From assembly GCA_009924965.1 (NCBI GenBank), contig RFQN01000043.1, positions 1 through 9,487 of the forward strand: 9,487 nucleotides of DNA. Reading direction: 5' to 3'. Positions 1 to 6,257 of the stretch are shown one piece after another (position 1 is the first letter of the stretch; each line of letters opens with the position of its first letter). The position numbers were made by a program, and so were the translations under genes. The notes under the pieces are model-generated. The model was not told the DNA's origin. It searched no databases and was given only the letters and a program-made list of their open reading frames with translations. The DNA comes from Verrucomicrobiota bacterium (GTDB lineage Bacteria; Verrucomicrobiota; Verrucomicrobiia; Opitutales; UBA953).

Positions 1-226
1 GGCTTCGACCAAGGTGACCAAGGAGCAGGCCCGGGAAATGATGAATAAGCCCCTCGTGCCTTCCACCCCCCCGGCCGGCCAGGCCGCCACCAAGGGCGCC
101 ACCACCATCGCGGGGGGCGTCATCGTCAACGTGGGTGAGAAGATCTCCCGCAAGCAGCCCAGCACCCCTTGGGAAATGCTGGCCCAGGCCATGATTTGCT
201 CGAACGAATTCGTTTACCTCGACTAA
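1..226 (+). CDS. C-terminal end of a probable DUF1553-type (planctomycete/verrucomicrobial cytochrome-like) protein, 5' truncated
   Basis: The reading frame is open from the left edge (first full codon at base 2) to a TAA at 224-226, so this is the last ~74 residues of a longer protein. The GTG at 14 is only an internal valine codon. The tail ends in PWEMLAQAMICSNEFVYLD, which matches the usual end of DUF1553 proteins (a PW.xLAQALLxSNEFxxxD pattern, known from the family). These large secreted proteins of Planctomycetes and Verrucomicrobia usually carry DUF1549 and DUF1553, often with a cytochrome-c domain, and are nearly always followed by a DUF1501 gene, as here 41 nt downstream. Their biochemical role is not established; they are suspected to act in periplasmic handling of polysaccharides or sulfated compounds. 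The middle of the visible tail (residues rich in Ala/Thr/Gly) is not diagnostic. The call rests on the final motif plus the neighbour. Confidence 0.68.
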   Translation, partial: ASTKVTKEQAREMMNKPLVPSTPPAGQAATKGATTIAGGVIVNVGEKISRKQPSTPWEMLAQAMICSNEFVYLD

Positions 227-267
227 CCCCAAAGACTCTTCATACTAAACATATAAATAGCACCCCT

Positions 268-1656
268 ATGGAAATCCAGAACTGCAACAACAGCCTCCCG
301 ACGCCCACCTCCCGCCGCGACTTCCTGCGCCAGACCGGCATGAGCATGGGTACCATCGCCTTCGGCACCATGGTCGCCGACTACATGGTCAACCCGGCCC
401 AGGCTGAGATCACCGCGACCCTCAAGCCGCGCCAAGCTCCGCTCCCGGCCAAGGCCAAGCACGTCATCCACATCTTCGCGGGCGGCGCTCCGTCGCACCT
501 CGACACCTTCGACTATAAGCCGGGCATGAAGGCCTACGCCGAGAAGACCCAGGGTGGCGGCGGCGGCGTTCTCTTCCCGACGCCGTTTGAGTTCAAGAAG
601 TCCGGCAAGTCCGGCCTCGAGATCTCCGAGATCTTCCCGAAGCTCCAGGAGCAGGCCGACGAGATGTGCGTGATCCGCTCGCTGCACTCCGACCTCCCTG
701 CCCACGGCCCGGCCGCCAAGCTCATGCACACGGGCTCGGCGATCCTCACCAAGCCTTGCTTGGGTTCCTGGGTCCTCTACGGCCTCGGCACCGAAAGCCA
801 GGACCTCCCTGGTTTCGTCAGCCTCGGCGGCGGCGCCGAAGGTCGCCAGTCGGCCTTCCTGCCTAGCATCTTCCAAGGCGCGAAGACTTCCTTCCGTCCG
901 GGCGCTCCTTCCAACAAGGTGATCGCCAACCTGCAGAGCGAGTTCACGACTGAAGAAGCCCAGCGCAAGCAGCTCGACCTCGTGCACCAGCTTAACGATC
1001 GCCACATGCAGACCGTGCAGAAGGACGAGCAGCTGGAGGCTCGCATTGAGTCCTTCGAACTCGCCTTCCGCATGCAGACCGCGGCGACCGACGCCTTCGA
1101 CATCTCCAAGGAGTCCCAGAAGACCCGCGACATGTACGGTAAGAGCGACCTCGGCGCCAAGCTCCTCTGCGCCCGTCGCCTCGTCGAGCGCGGCGTCCGC
1201 TTCGTGCAGGTCGATGCCGGCGGTTGGGACCACCACACGAACATCTTCACCTCGGCCACCCGCACCGGTGCCGCCATCGACACCCCGGCGGCGGCGCTCA
1301 TCGCCGACCTCAAGCAGCGCGGCCTCCTCGACCAGACCCTCATCATCTGGGGTGGAGAGTTCGGCCGCACCCCGACGACCGCGGGCCGCGTGAACACCAA
1401 TTCCGGCCGCGACCACCATGCCAAGGCCTTCTGCTGCTGGATGGCGGGTGGCGGCGTCAAGGGCGGCATGCACTACGGCGAGACCGACGAAATCGGCAGC
1501 CAGGTCGCCGCGGACGGCGTCGACATCCATGACCTGCACGCGACGATCCTCCGCCTCCTCGGCTTCGACCACACCAAGCTCACCTACCGCTACAACGGCC
1601 GTGACTTCCGCCTGACCGACAACTTCGGTAAGGTCGTCAACAAGGTCATCGCCTAA
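268..1656 (+). CDS. DUF1501 family protein with a twin-arginine signal peptide
   Basis: A 462-residue exported protein of the DUF1501 family, related to the alkaline-phosphatase/sulfatase-like fold; no reaction has been established for the family. The start at 268 is chosen because it places a textbook Tat signal at the N terminus: SRRDFL at residues 15-20, a hydrophobic stretch at about 25-40, and an A-Q-A cleavage site near residue 46. The longer frame from base 169 would overlap the preceding gene and bury the signal. Family motifs seen in order: GGAPSHLDTFDYKP (72-85), HGPA (146-149), a helical middle (225-275), GGWDHH (318-323), WGGEFGRTP (361-369), GRDHH (380-384), HDLHATIL (421-428) and YNGRDFRLTD (442-451). 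The repeated Asp/His motifs could bind metal. It follows the DUF1553-like gene by 41 nt, so the two are probably one operon, closed by the hairpin at 1681-1711. No Shine-Dalgarno sequence is visible. The length is normal for the family and nothing looks broken. Confidence 0.93.
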   Translation: MEIQNCNNSLPTPTSRRDFLRQTGMSMGTIAFGTMVADYMVNPAQAEITATLKPRQAPLPAKAKHVIHIFAGGAPSHLDTFDYKPGMKAYAEKTQGGGGGVLFPTPFEFKKSGKSGLEISEIFPKLQEQADEMCVIRSLHSDLPAHGPAAKLMHTGSAILTKPCLGSWVLYGLGTESQDLPGFVSLGGGAEGRQSAFLPSIFQGAKTSFRPGAPSNKVIANLQSEFTTEEAQRKQLDLVHQLNDRHMQTVQKDEQLEARIESFELAFRMQTAATDAFDISKESQKTRDMYGKSDLGAKLLCARRLVERGVRFVQVDAGGWDHHTNIFTSATRTGAAIDTPAAALIADLKQRGLLDQTLIIWGGEFGRTPTTAGRVNTNSGRDHHAKAFCCWMAGGGVKGGMHYGETDEIGSQVAADGVDIHDLHATILRLLGFDHTKLTYRYNGRDFRLTDNFGKVVNKVIA

Positions 1657-1680
1657 GCGAACCGACGAGTTCCCTGCGAA

Positions 1681-1711
1681 GGGCGGACGTCTCCGGACGG
1701 CCGCCCTTTTT
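1681..1711 (+). terminator. Rho-independent terminator after the DUF1501 gene
   Basis: GGGCGG (1681-1686) pairs with CCGCCC (1701-1706). After one A/G mismatch, CGTC (1688-1691) pairs with GACG (1696-1699) around a TCCG tetraloop. Five Ts follow (1707-1711). It begins 24 nt after the DUF1501 stop codon and separates that gene from the repeat-protein gene. Confidence 0.85.
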
Positions 1712-1750
1712 CGTGCCGAGGCTTGCGAAGGATTCTTCTGGCTGTATCTA

Positions 1751-1756
1751 AGAGGA
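1751..1756 (+). promoter_or_regulatory. Shine-Dalgarno-like AGAGGA for the repeat-protein gene
   Basis: AGAGGA lies 7 nt upstream of the ATG at 1764, a good ribosome-binding distance. It supports that start. It is notable because it is the only well-placed purine-rich ribosome binding site found in front of a gene in this window. Confidence 0.6.
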
Positions 1757-1763
1757 CACCCCG

Positions 1764-2450
1764 ATGCCACCCCGTTTCCTCGCCGTCCTGGTGGCTGCTC
1801 TGGCCGCGGTCCTCATCCTCGTTTGGCCGACCGCGCCTCGCCCGCCCGCCGCGAGCCGGCTGGTCCGCGCGCCGGCCGCACCGGAGGCCGTCGCGCCCTC
1901 GATGCCGGCCCCGTCGGCGACGGTGGTCGGGCATCCGACGGGCCGCGTCAACGCCCCGTCCACTGCGTCCCAGGGGCTTCCGTTCGCGAGCGGTGGGATT
2001 GTAGGCGGGCCTTCGATGGAAGAGCCCGCGCCGACTTCGCCGACTTCGCCGGCCGCGGCCCTGCGAGCCGATGCCCGCGGCCGTCTGCCGACCAGCGGGC
2101 AGGCGAGGGTGGACGCGTTGGGGAACCGCGAGGTGCGGCTGGATAACGGCGTCACCGCGACGACCACGACCGATGCCTTAGGAGGCAGCACGACCCGCTT
2201 CAGCAACGGCGTGACGGCTTCGTCGCGGACGGACGCCCTCGGTGGCACGACCACCCATTACTCCAACGGCGTCACGGCCAGCTCGCGGAAGGACGCCTTG
2301 GGGAACGTGGAGACGGTCTACAGCGACGGCACGCGCGCCACCACGCGGGTGGATCCGTTCGGGAACCAGGTGACGACCTATAGCGATGGCCGCACGGAAA
2401 CCATCCGCCCCGACCCTTTCGCGCCACGCGCCAAGGAGCCTAAAAAATGA
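1764..2450 (+). CDS. Membrane-anchored or exported protein with five 20-residue tandem repeats, function unknown
   Basis: I do not recognise this 228-residue protein as a named family. Residues 6-21 form a hydrophobic stretch after a single Arg, fitting a signal anchor or uncleaved signal peptide. No lipobox cysteine is present. Residues 22-115 are low-complexity, rich in Pro, Ala and Ser, like an extended linker. Residues 117-216 are five repeats of exactly 20 residues on the pattern D-A/P-L/F-G-x(3)-T-x-Y/F-S/D-N/D-G-x(7), beginning at D117, D137, D157, D177 and D197. A sixth partial copy (DPF) leads into a Lys-rich tail. The Tyr/Asp/Gly spacing recalls YD/RHS-type beta-hairpin repeats, but the match is loose and the similarity may be structural only. 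A cell-surface or periplasmic binding or structural role is plausible inference. The start is supported by AGAGGA 7 nt upstream. The gene sits between a terminator and the ThuA-like gene (77 nt downstream), with which it may be co-transcribed. Confidence 0.75.
   Translation: MPPRFLAVLVAALAAVLILVWPTAPRPPAASRLVRAPAAPEAVAPSMPAPSATVVGHPTGRVNAPSTASQGLPFASGGIVGGPSMEEPAPTSPTSPAAALRADARGRLPTSGQARVDALGNREVRLDNGVTATTTTDALGGSTTRFSNGVTASSRTDALGGTTTHYSNGVTASSRKDALGNVETVYSDGTRATTRVDPFGNQVTTYSDGRTETIRPDPFAPRAKEPKK
2112..2411 (+). repeat. Five tandem 60-bp coding repeats
   Basis: The units start at 2112, 2172, 2232, 2292 and 2352, each exactly 60 bp and encoding 20 residues. Units 2 and 3 agree at 42 of 60 bases by my hand alignment and at 16 of 20 residues. 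The repeats are therefore diverged in DNA but kept in protein sequence and in length. Confidence 0.85.
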
Positions 2451-2527
2451 CCGAAAATGAAGGCGCCTAGGCCCACAGCCCGCTTGCAACTTCTGCCGGC
2501 GGCAGCAGTCTCACCTTTCATCACCCC

Positions 2528-3622
2528 ATGACGCATACCCTCACCCGCTGGGCCGCTACCGCTGCCCTTGTCCTTGCGGCGCCGCTCCTGTTGGCCGCCG
2601 ATACGTTTACTTCCGGCCCCGGCTGGCTCGACTTCCCCGGTGGCCAAGGCCCTGGCGCAGGCAAGACCGTCGTCCTGCTCGCCGGCGACGAAGAGTACCG
2701 CTCCGAAGAATCCATGCCGATGCTCGCCCGTCTCTTGGCCGAGCGTCATGGCTTCCACACGGTCGTCCTTTTTTCCCACGATGACGGCGTGATCAACCCG
2801 AACAATGGGGCGTCGCTCGGTAAGCCCGAAGCCCTCGACAGCGCCGATGCGCTCGTCCTCGGCTTGCGTTTCCGCAAGTGGAACGAGGCGACCCTCGCTA
2901 AGTTCGACGCGGCGGTGAAGCGCGGCGTGCCCATCGTCGCCACGCGCACCAGCACCCACGCCTTCGCCGGCATCCCTAAGGAAAGCGCCTTCGCCGCTTT
3001 CAACTACAACAACAAGGGCGGCTTCGGTAAGAACGTCCTCGGTGAGACCTGGGTCAACCACTGGGGCAACCACAAGTCCGAGGCGACCCGCACCGCGGTG
3101 GAACCCGGCGCCGAGAAGTCCCCGCTCCTGAACGGCGTCGACCTCGTCTTCGCCGACACGGATGTCTACGAAGCCTATCCGCCCGCTGACGCCAAGGTGC
3201 TCCTGCGCGGCATCGTCCTCAAGGACATGGACCCGAAGAGCCCGCCCGCCGACCGCCGCAAGAAGCGCGCGACCGATAAGCAGGAGCAGGGCGTCAACGA
3301 GCCGGCCATGGCCGTGGCTTGGACCCGCGAATTCAAGAACGACGCCGGCACCGTGAACCGCATCCTCTGCACCACGATGGCTTCGGCCAGCGACCTCAAA
3401 GACGAGTCCCTCCGCCGTCTGCTCATCAATGGCGTGTTCTGGGGCCTCAAGCTCGACGTCCCCGCCAAGGCCGACGTCACCCCGCTGGTGGAATGGAAGC
3501 CGAGCAAGTATTCCTTCAACCTCTTCCACAAGGGACTGAAGTCCGCCGACTTCGCGGGCGTCTTGCCTGAGCCGGTGGCGGCCGCTCCGGCCCCCGCGCC
3601 GAAGAAGCCGGCGGCCAAGTAA
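2528..3622 (+). CDS. Secreted ThuA-like domain protein (class I glutamine amidotransferase-like fold)
   Basis: A 364-residue protein with a Sec signal peptide (Arg at 7, hydrophobic 9-22, likely cleavage in the LLLAAD region near residue 23). Residues ~46-310 fit a ThuA-like domain: a first beta strand and turn KTVVLLAGDEEYRSEE (46-61), an LLAERHGF helix end (69-76), VVLFSHDDG (79-87), SADALVLGLRFRKW (105-118), VPIVATRTSTHAFAG (134-148), WVNHWGNHKSEAT (175-187), LLNGVDLVFADTDVY (200-214), a charged loop at 236-256, then MAVAWTREF (261-269) and a C-terminal helix RRLLINGVFWGL (296-307). The last ~17 residues are an Ala/Pro/Lys tail. ThuA-like proteins are common in Verrucomicrobia and Planctomycetes beside sugar-oxidation and secreted catabolic genes. 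The related ThuA protein takes part in trehalose/disaccharide use, but the chemistry here is not known and no amidotransferase Cys-His-Glu triad can be claimed. No Shine-Dalgarno is visible before the ATG. A strong terminator follows. Confidence 0.85.
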   Translation: MTHTLTRWAATAALVLAAPLLLAADTFTSGPGWLDFPGGQGPGAGKTVVLLAGDEEYRSEESMPMLARLLAERHGFHTVVLFSHDDGVINPNNGASLGKPEALDSADALVLGLRFRKWNEATLAKFDAAVKRGVPIVATRTSTHAFAGIPKESAFAAFNYNNKGGFGKNVLGETWVNHWGNHKSEATRTAVEPGAEKSPLLNGVDLVFADTDVYEAYPPADAKVLLRGIVLKDMDPKSPPADRRKKRATDKQEQGVNEPAMAVAWTREFKNDAGTVNRILCTTMASASDLKDESLRRLLINGVFWGLKLDVPAKADVTPLVEWKPSKYSFNLFHKGLKSADFAGVLPEPVAAAPAPAPKKPAAK

Positions 3623-3642
3623 GCCGTCCGTCAGGCGACCTC

Positions 3643-3677
3643 GAGGCGTCCCGCGTGGGACGCCTCTTTGTTTTCTT
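3643..3677 (+). terminator. Strong intrinsic terminator after the ThuA-like gene
   Basis: GAGGCGTCCC (3643-3652) pairs perfectly with GGGACGCCTC (3657-3666) around a GCGT loop, followed by TTTGTTTTCTT (3667-3677). It begins 20 nt after the ThuA-like stop. The T tract overlaps the last two bases of the stop codon of the converging minus-strand gene (TAA at 3678-3676). On the minus strand the stem is not followed by a T tract, so it should end mainly plus-strand transcription. Confidence 0.93.
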
Positions 3678-5340
3678 AACCGCGCAGCCCGCGTCCCGCC
3701 AGGAGGCGCACGAAAGCCTCGTTGCTGAGGATGAACGCGCCTTGGCGGGTGCACGCGTCGCGGACCTCGGCATCGTCGGAGACAATGAACCAAGGGCCTT
3801 CCGACGACTTGTCCTTGCCGACGAGATCCATGAGGTCGTGGTCGGCTTTGGCGCCGGCGCGGCTATACGTCGCTTTCAGGCGCGGGTGGTCGAGCCGCAG
3901 GTTGGACGCTTGGCCGTCGAAGCTGGCCCAGATGAGCAAGCCGGCGCCTTCGTGGGCGAGCTTCTCCAGGAGGTTGATCACTTTCTGGCGGGCGGCCGTA
4001 TCCAGCAGCAACCGCAGGTCGCCCTGCGGGTTGCGTTTGGCGGCCAGCTTCAAGCCGAGGTAGGCCTGCTGTAGGCAGGCGAAGTTGTTCGCGTCGATGC
4101 CTAGGCGCGCGGGCTCGCCGAGCGCGACGGCCCGTTCGAGCAAAGCGACGGGCCCGGAAGGCTTTTGGTCATGGAAGCGTTGGTCTGCCATGAACGACCG
4201 CCGGCGATGGATGTCGCCGCGGTAAAGGTCGGCGTGGCGGGAGTCGACGAGGCCGGATTGTTCGGCCGCCGCCAGCGCGGCTTCGATGGCCTTGAGCTCG
4301 GCCGTTTCCGCGACGTTGATCTTCGCGGCAATCCGTTCGAGGAAGGGGTCGGAGGGGAGGTCGCGGCGCTCGAGCTCATAGCGGACCTTCTCGATGTGCT
4401 CGGTGACGCGCTTCTCCAGCGCCACGATGGCCGGCAGGACGCTGCCGCCCGTGCGTTGGTAGCGGCGCAGGAGCTTGAGCATGTCCTCCATCTGCGGGAT
4501 CGCTTGGCGGAGCTCATGCTCCTTGGCCAAGAACGGGTCAGCGTCGCGTTGCGCCTTGCGGGCCGCCTCCACGGTCTCGGCCGTCAGGTGGCGCAGTTGG
4601 GCGACTTCGTCCGATGCCTCGCGCAGCTTGCGTGCGTCCGCAAACCACGGCCGGAGTTCTTCAGAGAGCAGGTGCTCGGCGATTTCCCGGGCCTTCTTCG
4701 CCACGTGCTCGCGGGCTTGGGCGAGTTCGTCCTTGAGCCGGCCGACTTCCGTCTCGGCCTTGGCGAGGCGGGCCTGCAAGGACTGTAGGGCAGCGTCCTG
4801 CGTGGTCTGCTGCAAGGCCTGGGCTTCGAGCTGGGCTTTCGCGGCCGTCTCCAGTTCGGCGATCCGGGCATCGCGTTCGGCGAGCTGGTGAGCGTGGTGG
4901 CGGCGCTCCGCGCGCAGTTCGTTTTCGCGGGCGGTCGCCATGCGGTCGATTTCCTCCTTCAGCTTGCGCACGGACGGGTCGGAAGAAGAGGGTGTGGCCG
5001 CTTCGTCTTCGAGTAGGGCGGTGCGGGGACCGCCGAGCAGCGCGGCGAGGTCGTCGAGGTGCGTGAGCAAGGTGGCCTTCTCGAGTTTCAGCAAGGCCGG
5101 CATCCAAGGCAGTTCGTCGGCGATCGCATCGAAGTCCGCGGCGATCAAATGGGTGCGGGCTTGGAAGAGCCGGCGCGCGTTCTTCAGGAAAGGCGTGCGG
5201 TGGCTCCAGCCGCCGGGCGTTTTCTTCGCGAGGGCGAGCAGTGGGCCAGGCGGGACGTAGGCGAGGTCATGGACCAGCTGCTCGGACAGCGTCTTGCGGC
5301 AAGGGTGGAGAAGCTCGTTCTTGTACGCGAATTGGCCCAT
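3676..5340 (-). CDS. Long coiled-coil protein with a C-terminal NYN (YacP/Rae1-like) nuclease domain
   Basis: A 554-residue soluble protein with no signal peptide. Residues 1-110 are an unrecognised, probably helical region. Residues ~122-365 are mainly charged heptad-like helix (densest at 124-265, further segments near 275-325 and 343-362), predicted coiled coil. Residues ~412-554 resemble the NYN/PIN-like YacP family: GIDANNF (414-420) in place of the family's VDGYN, then R451 in ARQKVINLLEKL, FDG (474-476), YSRAGAKADHDLMDL (492-506) in place of YS..G.TADE.I..L, IVSDDAEVRDACTRQGA (519-535), and ILSNEAF (537-543). The usual acidic metal-binding residues are present: D416, D500, D522/D523, plus D475. 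In Bacillus, Rae1/YacP is a ribosome-associated mRNA endonuclease of under 200 residues; this protein is over three times longer, so coiled coil plus NYN is an unusual architecture. RNA cleavage is inferred. It lies 74 nt downstream of panC on the same strand; no metabolic link is obvious. An SMC-like or structural coiled-coil role is the alternative if the nuclease site is inactive. Confidence 0.85.
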   Translation of the reverse strand: MGQFAYKNELLHPCRKTLSEQLVHDLAYVPPGPLLALAKKTPGGWSHRTPFLKNARRLFQARTHLIAADFDAIADELPWMPALLKLEKATLLTHLDDLAALLGGPRTALLEDEAATPSSSDPSVRKLKEEIDRMATARENELRAERRHHAHQLAERDARIAELETAAKAQLEAQALQQTTQDAALQSLQARLAKAETEVGRLKDELAQAREHVAKKAREIAEHLLSEELRPWFADARKLREASDEVAQLRHLTAETVEAARKAQRDADPFLAKEHELRQAIPQMEDMLKLLRRYQRTGGSVLPAIVALEKRVTEHIEKVRYELERRDLPSDPFLERIAAKINVAETAELKAIEAALAAAEQSGLVDSRHADLYRGDIHRRRSFMADQRFHDQKPSGPVALLERAVALGEPARLGIDANNFACLQQAYLGLKLAAKRNPQGDLRLLLDTAARQKVINLLEKLAHEGAGLLIWASFDGQASNLRLDHPRLKATYSRAGAKADHDLMDLVGKDKSSEGPWFIVSDDAEVRDACTRQGAFILSNEAFVRLLAGRGLRG

Positions 5341-5359
5341 GGCCGGAGCATGCCCGAAA

Positions 5360-5383
5360 GGCGGGCCGGGGCAAGTGCCCGCC
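5360..5383 (-). other. GC-rich hairpin between panC and the NYN gene, possible weak terminator or attenuator
   Basis: GGCGGGC (5360-5366) pairs with GCCCGCC (5377-5383) across a 10-nt loop. A competing pairing of GGGGC (5368-5372) with GCCCC (5381-5385) is also possible. Read on the minus strand it is followed by only three Ts (TTTCGGG), so it is weak as an intrinsic terminator. It sits about 20 nt before the NYN gene start and 32 nt after the panC stop, so it could reduce readthrough between them. Confidence 0.3.
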
Positions 5384-5414
5384 CCGTCTTAAGGTGTTTT
5401 TCCGCGCCCGCCGC

Positions 5415-6257
5415 TTAGAGCTCGGTATTGTCGATGAGGCGCGTGTTGCCGAGGTGGCAGGCGATGGCCAAGGCACAGCGACCTGGGGTGACCTGGGCCA
5501 CGGGGGCCATCGTCTCCCGGTCGACCAGTTCCACATATTGGAGGCGGAGGGCTGGTTCCGCGGCGAGACGGGCCGTGACGGCGGCCCGGACCTGCCCGGC
5601 GTCCGTCGTCCCGGCGGCGACCAAGCGCCGAGCTTCGGCGAGGGCGGCGGGGATGGCGGTGGCCCGTTGGAAGTCTTCCGGCGAGAGGTAGCGGTTGCGC
5701 GAGCTCATGGCCACGCCGTTGCTTTCCCGGACGGTTTCATGGGCGACGATACGCACCGGGAAATGCAGGTCGCGCACCATCCGGCGGATCACGGCCAGCT
5801 GCTGCAGGTCCTTCTGGCCGAAGACGGCGACATCGGCCTGCACGGCGTTGAACAGCATCGCGACGACGGTCGCCACGCCGCGGAAGTGGCCGGGGCGGAA
5901 TTCCCCGCAGAGGCCGGCCGAGATACCCTCGACCTCGACCCAGGTCGAGGCGTCGGCGGCATAGAAGTCGGCCGGGGTCGGGGCGAAGATCAGGTCGGCA
6001 CCAGCGGTGGCGCAGGCGGCGCGGTCCGCCTCGAAGGTGCGAGGGTAGCGGGAGAAATCCTCGTTCGGGCCGAACTGGGTCGGGTTCACGAAGATCGACA
6101 CCACCGTGAAGGTCGCCTCCTGGCGGGCTCGGGCGACCAAGGCTAGGTGTCCGGCATGCAGACAACCCATGGTCGGGACAAACCCCACGGTCCGACCCGT
6201 GGCGCGGGCTTGGGCCACGGCGGCGCGGAGTTCCGGGATGGTTTGGACGACCTGCAT
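5415..6257 (-). CDS. panC: Pantothenate synthetase (pantoate--beta-alanine ligase)
   Basis: PanC (EC 6.3.2.1) joins D-pantoate and beta-alanine with ATP, through a pantoyl-adenylate, to give pantothenate, the precursor of coenzyme A. It is cytoplasmic and homodimeric. The 280-residue length is normal. Signature segments are all present: VPTMGCLHAGH (27-37, the ATP-binding HxGH-type motif, with Cys at the position often Ala), FVNPTQF (56-62), a GEFRPGHFRGVATVV segment (118-132) for pantoate and beta-alanine binding, FGQKDLQQ (146-153), RESNGVAMSSRNRYLS (177-192, the KMSKS-like region) and the C-terminal TRLIDN (272-277). The start at 6257 places the usual short strand and helix before the HxGH motif. 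GGGG lies directly against the ATG, too close to be a classical ribosome-binding site. panB and panD are not in the window. The gene is divergent from xylA across 170 nt. Confidence 0.97.
   Translation of the reverse strand: MQVVQTIPELRAAVAQARATGRTVGFVPTMGCLHAGHLALVARARQEATFTVVSIFVNPTQFGPNEDFSRYPRTFEADRAACATAGADLIFAPTPADFYAADASTWVEVEGISAGLCGEFRPGHFRGVATVVAMLFNAVQADVAVFGQKDLQQLAVIRRMVRDLHFPVRIVAHETVRESNGVAMSSRNRYLSPEDFQRATAIPAALAEARRLVAAGTTDAGQVRAAVTARLAAEPALRLQYVELVDRETMAPVAQVTPGRCALAIACHLGNTRLIDNTEL

Noticed and set aside
169..267. 33-codon N-terminal extension of the DUF1501 protein
   Set aside because: It overlaps the upstream gene out of frame and would place the Tat motif at residue 49 instead of 16. 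The ATG at 268 is the natural start.
1723..1750. TTGCGA and TATCTA as a sigma-70 promoter for the repeat-protein gene
   Set aside because: The -10 matches only 3 of 6 consensus bases, and a transcript starting downstream of it would lose the AGAGGA ribosome-binding site at 1751-1756.
223..1770. Long open frame on the minus strand opposite the DUF1501 gene
   Set aside because: It is an antisense shadow of a GC-rich gene. Its translation is a biased Arg/Gly/Val/Glu composition with no recognisable domain, while the plus strand encodes a complete DUF1501 protein.
2493..2505. CTGCC-GGC-GGCAG hairpin between the repeat-protein and ThuA-like genes
   Set aside because: The stem is only 5 bp with a 3-nt loop and no T tract, so it does not qualify as a terminator.
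2378..3793. 471-codon minus-strand open frame opposite the ThuA-like gene
   Set aside because: It runs through a terminator and two gene ends, with biased composition and no domain; a shadow of the plus-strand gene.
5241..6146. 301-codon plus-strand open frame over panC
   Set aside because: panC on the other strand has every signature motif; this frame is its antisense shadow.
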